Origin: Leptospira tipperaryensis
GTDB lineage: Bacteria > Spirochaetota > Leptospiria > Leptospirales > Leptospiraceae
Length of the DNA stretch: 64,000 bases
NCBI RefSeq assembly: GCF_001729245.1
Contig: NZ_CP015217.1
Coordinates: 367,501 to 431,500 of the forward strand
Reading direction: 5' to 3'
The notes beneath the pieces are model-generated. The model was given only the letters and a program-made list of their open reading frames with translations. It did no database searches and was not told the DNA's origin. This document shows, piece after piece, positions 1 through 19,025 of the stretch. Position 1 is the first letter of the stretch. Each line of letters begins with the position of its first letter. The translations under genes and the position numbers were made by a program.

Positions 1-98
1 TCTTCCGCATCATTCCCTTTATACACGTCCTTTTATAAGAGAAATTTTAGAATCCATGGGTGAAAGTTCTTTGTATGAACATTTTACGGGAGGCGAAT

Positions 99-115
<17 letters not shown>
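1..115 (+). CDS. 3' end of an upstream gene, possibly FolK (hydroxymethyldihydropterin pyrophosphokinase)
   Basis: The frame starting at base 2 is open from the window edge to a TAA at 113-115 and overlaps the start of panB by 17 bases. It encodes 37 residues beginning LPHHSLYTRPFIREIL. This recalls the conserved C-terminal FolK motif (LPHPRxxxRxFVLxPL), and folK lies next to panB in many bacteria, so FolK is my best guess. The piece is too short to be certain. The overlap suggests translational coupling with panB. Confidence 0.45.
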
Positions 116-919
<804 letters not shown>

Positions 920-958
920 CAATAGAAGCTTGTATAACAAAGGGAGAAGATCCCGTTC

Positions 959-2111
<1,153 letters not shown>

Positions 2112-2155
2112 GTAAAAAACGATCTTACAAAGACCGCAAAATTTTTACTTATTAG

Positions 2156-2191
2156 AAAGGCGATCTTGGAATCTTCCAGGTCGCCTTTTTT
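2156..2191 (+). terminator. Rho-independent terminator of the DAHP synthase gene
   Basis: The sequence forms an 8-bp outer stem (AAAGGCGA with TCGCCTTT) and an inner 6-bp stem (CTTGGA with TCCAGG) closed by an ATCT loop. A run of T follows immediately. It lies 45 bases after the DAHP synthase stop, in the orientation expected for ending that transcript. Confidence 0.85.
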
Positions 2192-2232
2192 ATTGAGACT
2201 TCGCAGATCGAATTCTCAGGGCATTCTTCTTT

Positions 2233-2334
2233 GGGCGTGCCTCTTCGCTTTCGCTCGAGTCGCGTGTCTACAGGCTCGCGGATTCCCGCTCGTCCTCTTC
2301 GAGGACGCTTACGCGCCTTTCGACCCGCTCACGC
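2233..2334. repeat. GC-rich dispersed repeat-like element (GGGCGTGCC...CTTTCGACCCGCTCACGC)
   Basis: About 100 bases are strikingly richer in G+C and in short inverted repeats than the surrounding sequence, for example GTCCTC-TTC-GAGGAC. The element begins GGGCGTGCC and ends CTTTCGACCCGCTCACGC. From memory, a family of intergenic elements with this begin/end pattern occurs in Bacteroidetes and other phyla, and I assign it there by resemblance only. Only one copy is seen in the window. A reading frame crosses it, but with the composition of the repeat, so I do not call a gene. Confidence 0.55.
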
Positions 2335-2354
2335 ATTCGAATATTAGAATATTT

Positions 2355-3200
2355 TTATTTAATCGGAGCGACCGGTTTTGTGTCTTTGAGTCTTTTGATA
2401 TACCAGTGCATCATATTTTGATCGTTGTCGGTCCAATGGAATTCGCTATAATGTGAAAACGCTCTTTCGGCCGTACAAAAGGTCAGCTGGGAAAAACGAG
2501 AGGGATTGTTCGTGACAGCTTCCGCGATGTTTCTATCCATTTTTGTCGTAGATTTACAGATTTTGTGAAGATACGTATCGTGAACGGTTGTATCGGTTTT
2601 TACCGAGTTAAAGTCGAAATCTTTCGCATCGGCGGCAACAAGTAATTTTAGAATTTTTTCGGATTCATTCGGTTTCGACTTTTGAATAAGATTTATCGCA
2701 TTCAAATGAAGATTTTTTCCTTCTTTTGTGAATAAGTTTACGTTTGCGCCGTGGGCTATTAGATATTCTACGATATCCGGAAGCCCTTTGATAATAGCTT
2801 TGTATAATGGGGAATTCCCATCTATATCTAAAATATTCGGGTCGGCTCCGGCTTCCATTAGAGCTTTTGTGCTTTCTAAGTTTTTTGAATAAGCAAGAGC
2901 TGTGTCTCTTCCAATCGGAAACTTGCCGATATGAGGTAATCTTCTAACACATTCGTAATTTCGCACATTCGGATTGGAGCCGCTGGAAAGAAGAAGTTCT
3001 ATGAGCTCCATATTATCATCAAAAACCGCGATACTTAAAGCGTTGTAACATTCGCCGACGGCGTTGACGTTTTCGCCTTTTGCAATCAAGGATTTTACTT
3101 TTTCTACGTTCTTCTCTTTCGTTGCCTGAATGATTTTTGTATCGAGACTACAATTGTAAAAAGCGATCAGAACAAAACTTAACAAAATTATGTTTTTCAT
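2355..3200 (-). CDS. Ankyrin-repeat lipoprotein
   Basis: The 281-residue product starts with a short signal peptide ending in a spirochaetal-type lipobox (LIAFYNC, Cys17). About six ankyrin repeats follow through residue 200 (for example GENVNAVGECYNALSIAVF, GADPNILDIDGNSPLYKAI, GANVNLFTKEGKNLHLNAI). The C-terminal 80 residues have no recognisable motif. Ankyrin arrays bind proteins, so an envelope-anchored adaptor role is a reasonable inference, but the partner is unknown. The gene stands alone on the minus strand; its 3' end lies 20 bases from the GC-rich repeat. Confidence 0.8.
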   Translation of the reverse strand: MKNIILLSFVLIAFYNCSLDTKIIQATKEKNVEKVKSLIAKGENVNAVGECYNALSIAVFDDNMELIELLLSSGSNPNVRNYECVRRLPHIGKFPIGRDTALAYSKNLESTKALMEAGADPNILDIDGNSPLYKAIIKGLPDIVEYLIAHGANVNLFTKEGKNLHLNAINLIQKSKPNESEKILKLLVAADAKDFDFNSVKTDTTVHDTYLHKICKSTTKMDRNIAEAVTNNPSRFSQLTFCTAERAFSHYSEFHWTDNDQNMMHWYIKRLKDTKPVAPIK

Positions 3201-3319
3201 AAATTTTTCACGTACTCAAATGGAATGCATCTTTGATAAAAGATTCTTATGGAAAAGTAATCGTAATCATTATAGAATCAAATTCTTAAATGATTGAGAA
3301 TCTATCAGTGAAGTGTGTT

Positions 3320-3670
3320 TTAGGTGATTCCAAACTTCTTCTTTAATTCTTCTTTTGTTGATTCCCAAGTCGCCGGAGTTTTGAGACTTAAGTCAAAAGA
3401 AGAGCCGGAATCTCCGGATTTTAATTTTTGTTCGGCATCCGTTACAAGGGCTCTCAGGTCTTCCAATCCAAAGTTAGCGGAAACACCTTTGGTTTGATGT
3501 AGTTCGGCCTGAAGATCGGATTCTTTTTTTTCTTCCGTAAAACGAACGATGTTCTTAATACGAATTTCCATGTTGGAAAGTAAGGATTCCACCATTTCTT
3601 TGAGCCAAGCGGCTTCTTCTTCGTCGTCTCCCTGTTTCAGAGAATCCAGTCTGTTCCAGTCTACAAGCAT
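3320..3670 (-). CDS. HPt (histidine phosphotransfer) domain protein
   Basis: The protein has 116 residues, almost entirely one four-helix HPt domain. The signature LHQTKGVSANFG gives the phospho-accepting His58 followed by the usual K-G and a Gly three turns on. No kinase or receiver domain is fused, so it would shuttle phosphate between a hybrid kinase and a response regulator encoded elsewhere. An RBS (GAGG) precedes the ATG at 3670. The neighbours are unrelated. Confidence 0.85.
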   Translation of the reverse strand: MLVDWNRLDSLKQGDDEEEAAWLKEMVESLLSNMEIRIKNIVRFTEEKKESDLQAELHQTKGVSANFGLEDLRALVTDAEQKLKSGDSGSSFDLSLKTPATWESTKEELKKKFGIT

Positions 3671-3818
3671 GGTTACAACCTCGTTCCAAATATCCGATTT
3701 TTTTAAGATTCGGCAAGCTACTTTTCAACAAAAGATTCATCAGTTCAAGGCATCTTTTAAAAGCTTGAATAAAAAAGCCGAGTCGATTTTTGTATTTTAG
3801 AACCGAAGTGAGGTCTAA

Positions 3819-4598
3819 ATGAAAATTCATCCGACTGCGATTATCGACTCGAGAGCGGAATTACACGAATCCGTAGAGGTCGGTCCTTATTCCATCATAG
3901 AAGGACATGTTTCCATCCAAGAAGGAACCGTGATTGAAAATCACGTTAAAATTTGTGCCGGTAGTGAAATCGGAAAATTCAACCGTTTTCATCAAGGAGC
4001 GGTCATCGGAGTGATGCCGCAGGATCTGGGTTTCAATCAACAGCTCCTGACAAAAACAATCATAGGCGATCACAACATATTTAGAGAATATGCAAACATT
4101 CACAAAGGAACTAAGGAAGATTCTCCAACCGTAATCGGTAACAAAAATTATTTTATGGGGAATTCTCACGTCGGTCATGATTGTATTTTAGGCGATAGTA
4201 ATATTCTTACCCATGGCTGCGTGTTGGCCGGGCACGTTACTCTTGGAAGTTTTGCTTTTATCTCCGGTTTAGCGGCCGTGCATCAGTTTTGTTTCGTAGG
4301 CGATTATGCGATGGTCGCGGGTCTGGCAAAAGTGGTTCAGGACGTTCCTCCGTATTCTACAGTGGATGGAAATCCGAGCACGGTCGTCGGATTGAATAGT
4401 GTAGGAATGAAACGCGCCGGTTTTTCTCCGGAAGTTAGAAATGCGATCAAACACGCCTACAAAGTGATTTATCATTCGAAGCTCACGACCAAGAAGGCTC
4501 TGGAGGAGTTGGAAGCTTCCGGAAATCTTATCGAACCAGTTAAGTATATTATAAAGTTCTTTAAAGATAGCGATCGGGGAGTTACGGATCACAGGTGA
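3819..4598 (+). CDS. lpxA: UDP-N-acetylglucosamine-type O/N-acyltransferase of lipid A synthesis
   Basis: LpxA transfers a 3-hydroxyacyl chain from acyl carrier protein to the UDP-sugar precursor in the first step of lipid A synthesis. In Leptospira the substrate is known to be the diamino sugar UDP-GlcNAc3N rather than UDP-GlcNAc. The 259 residues contain left-handed beta-helix hexapeptide repeats from residue 1 to about 190, then a helical C-terminus. Catalytic His120 lies in GNSHVGHDC, with the conserved His117. The ATG at 3819 has GTGAGG upstream. The lpxD-fabZ-lpxA-lpxB order of enteric bacteria is absent; galE overlaps the 3' end by four bases. Confidence 0.95.
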   Translation: MKIHPTAIIDSRAELHESVEVGPYSIIEGHVSIQEGTVIENHVKICAGSEIGKFNRFHQGAVIGVMPQDLGFNQQLLTKTIIGDHNIFREYANIHKGTKEDSPTVIGNKNYFMGNSHVGHDCILGDSNILTHGCVLAGHVTLGSFAFISGLAAVHQFCFVGDYAMVAGLAKVVQDVPPYSTVDGNPSTVVGLNSVGMKRAGFSPEVRNAIKHAYKVIYHSKLTTKKALEELEASGNLIEPVKYIIKFFKDSDRGVTDHR

Positions 4599-5566
4599 GA
4601 ATTTTAGTCACGGGCGGTGCCGGATATATCGGAAGTCACGTAGTAGCGCTTCTTCTCGAAAAGAAGCATGATCTTTTGATCGTAGACAATTTAGAAAAGG
4701 GAAACAAGGCAAACTTGTTTCCCGGCGTTGAACTGATTCAAGGAAATGTTCAAGACGAGAATGTTTTGGAAAAGGCATTTTCCAAACCGGTCGACGCGGT
4801 TTTTCACTTTGCGGCCTGGAAGGCGGCAGGGGAATCCATGACCGATCCTTCCAAATACGCTCTGAACAATATAAACGGAACGATAAAACTTCTTACGTTT
4901 ATGGAAAAGGCGGGGACAAAGAAATTTATTTTTTCTTCCTCGGCGGCAGTTTACGGAGCTCCGAAATATCTTCCTATCGATGAAAAACATCCTCTTCATC
5001 CGGAAAATTACTACGGTTATACGAAATTAGCGATCGAAGAAAATCTGAAGTGGTTTGATTCTTTAAAAGGATTTAAGTTTGCAGCATTACGTTATTTTAA
5101 TGCAGCCGGTTACGATCCAAAGGGAAGAGTGCGGGGATTGGAAAGAACTCCTGCAAATCTTCTTCCGATCATTATGGAAGCCGCTTCCGGAATGAGAAAA
5201 GATTTCGAGGTTTTCGGAACCGATTATGAAACACCGGATGGAAGTTGTATACGAGATTATATTCACGTGAGTGATCTTGCGAAAGCTCACGTTTTGAGTC
5301 TTGAATATTTGGATTCTGAAAAGAAATCTCTTACGGTCAATTTAGGATCTGAAAACGGATATTCCGTTTTAGAAATGATTCGTCTCGCGGAAGAAGTGGT
5401 CGGAAGACCGATCGCTCATAGAATTTCAGGAAGAAGAGCGGGGGATCCGGCGGAGTTGTTGGCTTCTTCCGGCGTCGCAAAACAATTATTAAAGTGGATT
5501 CCTGAATACAGCGACGCGAAAACTCTTCTCAAAACGATGTGGGACGTTTATCAAAATCCGGCTTGA
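4595..5566 (+). CDS. galE: UDP-glucose 4-epimerase
   Basis: An extended short-chain dehydrogenase of 323 residues that interconverts UDP-glucose and UDP-galactose (or the N-acetyl forms), supplying sugars for surface polysaccharide. The NAD-binding VTGGAGYIGSH is at residues 5-15, the catalytic SSSAAVYG serines near 114-116, and the Y140xxxK144 pair in YYGYTK. The start is GTG within the GTGA that ends lpxA, so translation is probably coupled. The coupling to lpxA suggests a lipid A or LPS role. UDP-GlcNAc epimerase activity cannot be excluded from sequence. Confidence 0.88.
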   Translation: MRILVTGGAGYIGSHVVALLLEKKHDLLIVDNLEKGNKANLFPGVELIQGNVQDENVLEKAFSKPVDAVFHFAAWKAAGESMTDPSKYALNNINGTIKLLTFMEKAGTKKFIFSSSAAVYGAPKYLPIDEKHPLHPENYYGYTKLAIEENLKWFDSLKGFKFAALRYFNAAGYDPKGRVRGLERTPANLLPIIMEAASGMRKDFEVFGTDYETPDGSCIRDYIHVSDLAKAHVLSLEYLDSEKKSLTVNLGSENGYSVLEMIRLAEEVVGRPIAHRISGRRAGDPAELLASSGVAKQLLKWIPEYSDAKTLLKTMWDVYQNPA

Positions 5567-6319
<753 letters not shown>

Positions 6320-6703
6320 AGCTGGTGTCAGAATGAAAAATTTGGACTTCTCTGCAATGGGTTTTTAAAGGGAAAGGAAGGCAAAATCCGGCCTTGAAGT
6401 TACGGATTTGTCGTGGATCTTCGGCGGAGTTCCGTCCAGATTTTGCAAGTCTGACTCTCGTTCTTTGGAATCCGAACTTTTTATGTAGGAACTCCTATGG
6501 ATTGAGCTTCTCTTGAGTTCTGTTTGGAACCTCCTTGATTTTCATTTTTAAAAACTGAAGCTCGTTTCGCCGGGGTTCCGACCAAAAACTTTGTCAGTTT
6601 CCCCATTGTCCTTTCGATTTGTCGGTTGTTCATTCTGGAAAACGCTATGCTTATAAGTTAGGACATGGTTTTTAGGAAAAAAAATTCAGGGAGAATCTTT
6701 CCA
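6320..6703. other. Intergenic region with degenerate copies of the dispersed GGAACTCC-type motif
   Basis: Upstream region of two divergent genes. No gene is seen. It holds GGAGTTCC-like pieces near 6426 and 6486 (GTAGGAACTCCTA), and CGGGGTTCCGACC at 6571-6583, which belongs to a motif found in other gaps of this window. No confident promoter was identified. Confidence 0.6.
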
Positions 6704-7051
6704 ATGAAAAAGTGGTTCATCACTTCCTTGATTCCGTTTCTGCTGCTTACGAATTGTTACCTTTTTGATACGATCGGCTTTACCATTCCGGATACGATTT
6801 CCGGAAGCGAAGCAAAGAATCAAATTCTTACGAGTGCGTTGATTGGCGCGGTTGCGGTTCCGGATTCTACTGCAGTCATCGCGATTATCGCTCCTCAGTT
6901 GGCAAAAGTGGACGAGGATCGTTACTACAAAAAGGTGGACGTAGATAATTGTGCAAGCTCTGCACTTTTGATAAACGTTCTGACCATCAATGTCGGTGGA
7001 TTCAATTGTAACTTAGAACCGAGAGAGTATGTTCTCTGGTATGTTTACTAA
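6704..7051 (+). CDS. Small Leptospira-type lipoprotein of unknown function
   Basis: The product has 115 residues. The signal peptide MKKWFITSLIPFLLLTNC ends in a lipobox-like LLTNC (Cys18). The mature part is hydrophobic and alanine-rich in the middle (GAVAVPDSTAVIAIIAPQLA) and holds two later Cys residues. I chose the ATG at 6704, preceded by GGGAGA, rather than an in-frame start 13 codons earlier that would spoil the signal peptide. It resembles small lipoproteins repeated in Leptospira genomes, but I cannot name the family. A hairpin follows the stop. Confidence 0.75.
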   Translation: MKKWFITSLIPFLLLTNCYLFDTIGFTIPDTISGSEAKNQILTSALIGAVAVPDSTAVIAIIAPQLAKVDEDRYYKKVDVDNCASSALLINVLTINVGGFNCNLEPREYVLWYVY

Positions 7052-7065
7052 AAGTAAATTTTTTT

Positions 7066-7094
7066 ATGACAGGCGATCTCAGATCGTCTGTCAT
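7066..7094. terminator. Hairpin between convergent genes
   Basis: ATGACAGGCGATC pairs with GATCGTCTGTCAT (one G-T pair) around a three-base loop. It sits exactly between the lipoprotein stop and the recG stop, so it could end both transcripts. Neither side has a classical downstream T run. Confidence 0.6.
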
Positions 7095-7097
7095 ACA

Positions 7098-9258
7098 TTA
7101 GTTTGAAAATAACAATCTTCCTTCGCTGAACCTACCACGAATTTCTTCCTTTTCCAAGTCTCCGGGATTTCCAAATAAAGTAGCGTCTTCTCTTGTGAGT
7201 TCTATAAGTTTAGAATCTTCTCTGAGATCTGCGATTCTAAAATCGGGAAGACCGCTTTGACGAACTCCCAGTAATTCTCCGGGGCCGCGCAGTTGAAGGT
7301 CGATTTCGGATAACGCGAATCCGTCCGATAAGTTTACCATCGCGTCGAGTCTCACTCTCGCATCGTCAGTAACTTTAGAATCCGTCATCAGAATACAAAA
7401 ACTTTCCTGATCACCGCGTCCGACGCGGCCTCTGAGCTGATGAAGTTGCGAGATCCCGAATCGATCGGCGTGTTCGATCATCATTACGGTAGAATTCGGA
7501 ACGTCGATTCCAACTTCGATAACGGTTGTGGATACGAGGATCTGGATTCTATTTTTAGAGAATTCTTTCATCACTCGATCTTTTTCCTCCGTATCCATCT
7601 TACCGTGAACGAGTCCTACTTGAAAATCGGGAAAAATTTCGTGTTTGAGTTGTTCGTAGGCTTCGATACAGGACTTGAGATCTACTTTTTCCGATTCTTC
7701 CACGAGCGGATAAACGATATAACACTGTCTTCCGGAGGAAACGTATTTGCGAATGGATTTGTAAACGCCGTCTCTTCTATCTTCTTGAAACCATTTTGTC
7801 TGAATCGGCATTCTTCCCTTCGGTTTGGATTTGATCGTAAGTAAATCTAAATCGCCGTAAAGAGTGAGGCAAAGAGTTCGAGGAATCGGAGTCGCTGTCA
7901 TCGCGAGAATGTCCGGATTCTTTCCTTTGGAGCGAAGCGCTTCTCTTTGGTCCACGCCGAATTTGTGTTGTTCGTCTATGATTACAAGACCGAGATCTAA
8001 GAATTCTACGTCTTCCGAAAAAACGCTGTGGGTTCCAATGACAAATAACGTGTCCCCCTTTTTGATTCGATAAAGTTTTTCATAACGATTTTTCTTGGGT
8101 TCCTTTCCGACAAGAAGTTCGATTCCGAGAAAAGGCATGTTTCCTAAAAATCCGAGAATGGTCTGATAGTGTTGTCTCGCGAGAATTTCAGTAGGCGCGA
8201 CCATACAAACTTGAATCTGATTGTCCAGATAACGAAGAGCGGTCAAAAGAGCGACTAACGTTTTCCCGGAACCGACGTCTCCTTGTAACAAGACCGCCGC
8301 CGGCTGTTCCTTTACTGTTAATTCAAGAATTTTTTGAATTGCAGTTTCTTGATCTTCGGTCAGCTGAAACGGAAGATTTTTACGAACGGTTAATGCCGTT
8401 TTTGAATTCGGCAGAGGCCAGAGAACTCGTTTGATCTTCTCTCGTTCCTTTTTTTTGTGTTCGATAAGAAGATTGAAATAAAACAATTCTTCGTATTTGA
8501 GTCTGTATCTAGCTTTCTCTAAAGCGCTTTCGTCGGTTGGAAAATGAATTTCCCGATAAGCTTCTTCCCTTGGGACAAGATCTCTTTTTTGAACGATTTG
8601 TTTGGGAAGAATTTCCGGAATTCTATCTTTCAATTTTTCTAATGCAAGATATAGAATTTTTCGGAATCCTCTCGAATCCAATCCTTCCGATTTTAAGGCT
8701 TCTCCGGAAGGATACAAAGGAATAATACGACCCGCGTGAATCATTTCGGGAAGTTCTTCCGGTTCTTCTTCCGCTTCCTTTGGGACCTCTTTCTTTTTGG
8801 AAGATGAAGAGCTTACCGTATAAGTCGGTTTGATCGCGCTTGTTAGAATTTCGTAATCCGGATGAATGAGTTGAAAACCTCGGAAGAATTCCAACTTTCC
8901 CGTCGCTACGAGTGTAGTTCCCGGTTGAAAAATTCTTTGAAAGAAATTGACTCCGCGGAAAAAAACCAAAGAGATCCTTTCGTTGTTTCTGGTCTTAGCG
9001 CCGACGACAAGTCTGGATTTTTTTCCGTGCGCGAGATAGGCATCTACAACTTCCAAAATGAGAGTAACACTTTCTCCCGCTTTTAAAAGTACGTTGTCCG
9101 TAAGATTTCTATCCAGATATCTTCTCGGAAAAAAATTCAATAAATCTTGAAGAGTAAAAATGCCTATGGACGCGAGGGCGCCCGCCTTCGAAGGTCCGAT
9201 TCCTTTGATCACGGTTACCGGGGAAAGAAGCGCCGATGTTCCGTTTGTATTTTCCGAT

Positions 9259-9278
<20 letters not shown>
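7098..9278 (-). CDS. recG: ATP-dependent DNA helicase RecG
   Basis: RecG reverses stalled replication forks and migrates Holliday junctions. The 726 residues show the wedge/OB region (about 20-240), Walker A GDVGSGKT at 333-340, DEQHKFG of motif II, TATPIPRT of motif III, and the C-terminal SF2 motifs VSTTVIEVGIDVPN and HQLRGRVGRG with the RecG-type tail. A charged insertion (about 155-180, SSSSSKKKEVPKEAEEEPEE) interrupts the OB region. The start overlaps the end of the upstream Cys-rich gene by 20 bases, so it is probably translated from the same mRNA. Confidence 0.95.
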
Positions 9279-10355
<1,077 letters not shown>

Positions 10356-10357
10356 GT

Positions 10358-11359
<1,002 letters not shown>

Positions 11360-11473
11360 TTCTATCGATCCAGAGATTGTACCGTCTCTTTTTCGCTACA
11401 GTCTCTTAACAAAAAGAGAACCCGGTACACTCAGTTTAGGAACAGGTTGTGAAATGTCCAACCTTTCTAATGA

Positions 11474-12163
11474 TTAGTCTCTCCACAGGAGAAGAAGGGA
11501 ATCCTCATTTTCGGAAATAGGTTCGATTCGTATGTATTCGGGACCAAAAAAATCCAAAAGCGGTTTAAGAATCGTTCCTGACTTAACAAACAAGAAGACG
11601 TTACCCTTTTCGGGTATGACCTTTTGGATCGTAATTTTTCCCGCGAGGTCCGGAATTTCGGAAAGGAAGGTATCCATGTTGACCGTGATTATGTTACGAA
11701 CGCCTGTGACTCTAAGAATCTCCGGAATTTCTTCTACGATCGTTTCTAAAATCAGTCTTCTATGAAACTGAAAAATTTTCGAAAAGATCCGAATCGGATC
11801 GAGCTTTCGAGGAGTATGGCTAAAGAGGCGAAAGGATTGAATCTGAAGACGGACTTGATTCTGAACGACACGAACGGGAGTGAGAGTAACGTTGTAGTCG
11901 ACGGAATCCGTTTTTAAGAATTTCGACCAGAACAATCCTTTGATCGAAAAGTGTCCGGTTAAAATGAGAACTCCGTTTCCGGAATCGAATTCAAGGGATT
12001 CCAGTTGATCTTGGGATTCTAAGATTTTCTTTTTTAAAATTTTATTCAGAGAATGGAGTTTGAGCGTAATTTTATAATTGCTCTTTTGGCTTTCTTTTTC
12101 CAAAGAAAATCCGGTAAAAAGATCGAGAGGGTTGAAGCCTATGAGTTTCCTCAAATTGAGCAT
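11474..12163 (-). CDS. Conserved protein of unknown function
   Basis: The 229-residue product has no signal peptide, membrane segment or motif that I recognise. It is rich in alternating hydrophobic residues suggesting beta strands (for example VLILTGHFSIKG and NVFLFVKSGTIL) and has a basic N-terminal half. It lies 114 bases upstream of the metallophosphoesterase on the same strand and could share its promoter. The reading frame and normal codon use support a real gene. Confidence 0.6.
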   Translation of the reverse strand: MLNLRKLIGFNPLDLFTGFSLEKESQKSNYKITLKLHSLNKILKKKILESQDQLESLEFDSGNGVLILTGHFSIKGLFWSKFLKTDSVDYNVTLTPVRVVQNQVRLQIQSFRLFSHTPRKLDPIRIFSKIFQFHRRLILETIVEEIPEILRVTGVRNIITVNMDTFLSEIPDLAGKITIQKVIPEKGNVFLFVKSGTILKPLLDFFGPEYIRIEPISENEDSLLLLWRD

Positions 12164-12170
12164 GGGAGAT

Positions 12171-12232
<62 letters not shown>

Positions 12233-12292
12233 CTTTAGAACCAATCGGAGAAAGAATTTTTTTCTACTTGATATTCTCATTGAGGAGCTTTC

Positions 12293-13300
<1,008 letters not shown>

Positions 13301-13306
13301 TTTACA

Positions 13307-15892
<2,586 letters not shown>

Positions 15893-16009
15893 ATTCAGTG
15901 AACTTGTTTTATCGCTTTTTATAAACGTTGATTATAAAAAAAATCTACGGTTTTTTTTCTTTTAAACGATCGACATTTTTCGCCAATCTAAGGACTCTAT
16001 CCAGTAAAC

Positions 16010-16045
<36 letters not shown>

Positions 16046-16138
16046 AACATTTTCAACTTTCCGTTCTTTTTCCCTCAAAACACGGCTCATTCTAAAATCA
16101 AATAACCTTAGACTTGCTCTAATTTCTATTCTCCAAAT

Positions 16139-17473
<1,335 letters not shown>

Positions 17474-17488
17474 TAACGGGACCATTCT

Positions 17489-18031
17489 ATGCCTAATCCT
17501 GGAAAAGAAATACTCATTGCAGTTTCCGGAAGTATCGCCGCTTACAAAACGTGTGAGCTTGTTAGGAACCTAACTAAAGAAGGTTTTCCTGTGACGGTCA
17601 TTATGACTTCTCATGCTACCGAATTTATAGGCCCGATCACCTTTGAAGCCTTAACGGGTAAAAAGGTTAGGATCGATGAGTATGAAGAAGGAATGGCTCA
17701 TATCGACGCTAAGAATTCCGCTTCCGTGATGGCTATTGTTCCCGCTACCGCTAACATCATAGGGAAGATTGCGAATGGAATTGCAGACGATCTTGTAACC
17801 TCGACCTATCTCGCTGCGAATTGTCCGGTGATCGTCGCTCCTGCGATGAATCCTTTTATGTATGCTCATCCTTCCGTTCAGAGAAATTTAAAACGTCTTT
17901 CGGAAGACGGAGTTATTTTGGCCGATCCAACACACGGTGTCGTCGTATGCGGTGACGAAGGGTATGGAAAGTTAGCCGAAATCTCGATCATTCAGAAGAT
18001 GATCATTGATGAGTATAGAAAAAATTCTTAG
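17489..18031 (+). CDS. coaC: Phosphopantothenoylcysteine decarboxylase (CoaC domain)
   Basis: A flavoprotein of the HFCD family that decarboxylates phosphopantothenoylcysteine to phosphopantetheine in CoA synthesis. In 180 residues it shows VSGSIAAYK near 13, active-site His71 in MAHID, PAMNPFM at 118-124 and the catalytic Cys154 in [10 protein letters not shown]. In most bacteria this is the N-terminal half of a fused CoaBC; here it ends with a stop and coaB follows as a separate gene 22 bases on. panB in the same window feeds the pathway. Confidence 0.9.
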   Translation: MPNPGKEILIAVSGSIAAYKTCELVRNLTKEGFPVTVIMTSHATEFIGPITFEALTGKKVRIDEYEEGMAHIDAKNSASVMAIVPATANIIGKIANGIADDLVTSTYLAANCPVIVAPAMNPFMYAHPSVQRNLKRLSEDGVILADPTHGVVVCGDEGYGKLAEISIIQKMIIDEYRKNS

Positions 18032-18053
18032 ATAAAGAAAGAGAAATCAAAGA

Positions 18054-18740
18054 GTGGGATTTTCGAAAGCCATCATTACTTCGGGCCCGACCAGAGAATG
18101 GATCGATCCAGTCCGTTATATTTCAAACGCATCTTCAGGAAAGATGGGATTTCATATTGCCGAAGAGATTGGCAGGTGGATTCCGGAAGTCATCTATATA
18201 CATGGACAGGTTCTTGAAGATTACAGATGTCCCTCGGGTTCGAAAAGAATTTCCGTTGAAACTACTTCTGAAATGAAGGACGCGGTTCTTTCTGAGATGA
18301 TGGGAGATACGATTTTGATCATGGCTGCCGCTCCGGCGGACTTCCGACCAGCGGAGAGTAAGGAATCGAAAATCAAGAAAGAGGACGGAAGCGAAATTCT
18401 TCTTTTGGAGTTAGTGAAGAATCCGGATATTCTCAAGGCGGTAAGTTCTGAAATTTCGGAGAGGGAGATTTCCGGTTGTTGCTTGGTTGGTTTTGCGGCC
18501 GAAACGGATTTTTTGGAAGAACACGCATTGGGTAAGTTAAAGAGCAAGAATCTGGACTATATCGTGGGAAACTACGTAGGGAAAAATGAAAAAGGCTTTG
18601 GAGAAGTGGAGACGAGCATTGTCATCTATTCTTCTCGGGGAAAAGTGGCCGAGATTGGCCCACTTTCTAAAGAGGCCATTTCAAAGAAAATCGTTGAATT
18701 CTTAAAAACAGATACATCGAACGCTTTTGTTCGGTCCTAG
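18054..18740 (+). CDS. coaB: Phosphopantothenate-cysteine ligase (CoaB domain)
   Basis: Joins 4'-phosphopantothenate and cysteine using a nucleotide triphosphate. The 228 residues begin with the CoaB nucleotide-binding pattern [18 protein letters not shown] and SSGKMG (conserved in the fused enzyme as VTAGGTREPIDPVRFISN). The C-terminal DYIVGNYVG fits the metal and CTP region. The start is GTG at 18054. It is encoded 22 bases after coaC, presumably on one transcript, and probably forms a complex with it. Confidence 0.88.
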   Translation: MGFSKAIITSGPTREWIDPVRYISNASSGKMGFHIAEEIGRWIPEVIYIHGQVLEDYRCPSGSKRISVETTSEMKDAVLSEMMGDTILIMAAAPADFRPAESKESKIKKEDGSEILLLELVKNPDILKAVSSEISEREISGCCLVGFAAETDFLEEHALGKLKSKNLDYIVGNYVGKNEKGFGEVETSIVIYSSRGKVAEIGPLSKEAISKKIVEFLKTDTSNAFVRS

Positions 18741-18800
18741 ATCTTGCCTGAAGGTCGGAAGACCGGTGAAAACGCGACTTCGAAAAGATTCAATTTCCTT

Positions 18801-18926
18801 CTAGACTAAGCCAGCCAATTTTTCCTGATCCTGGGCGAGGAGAATTACTGATTCGCAATAGGTTTCCCAGTCGGTTCTTCCAGAAGCAAAATCTAAATAA
18901 ATGGATTCAAGTAAGAGAAAAAACAT
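18801..18926 (-). CDS. Small ORF of 41 codons, function unknown
   Basis: An ATG at 18926 is preceded by an excellent Shine-Dalgarno (GGAGAGG at 18933-18939). The frame runs 41 codons to TAG at 18801. The product is acidic with a hydrophobic N-terminus (MFFLLLESIYLDFASGRTD) and contains a C-x-Y and a W-x-T. It sits alone between coaB and murB on the opposite strand. The RBS strength is the main argument; there is no homologue from memory. Confidence 0.5.
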   Translation of the reverse strand: MFFLLLESIYLDFASGRTDWETYCESVILLAQDQEKLAGLV

Positions 18927-19025
18927 AAGCCACCTCTCCTTATTAGGATCGAATCAAACCTATAAATTCCTTGAGTTCTTTTTCTTGCAGAAGATAGTAG
19001 GGAAAGATCTTTTGAGTATTAAAGT

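Noticed and set aside
2166..2456. Plus-strand frame of 96 codons
   Set aside because: Runs from a terminator through the GC-rich repeat into the antisense of the ankyrin gene; composition follows those elements.
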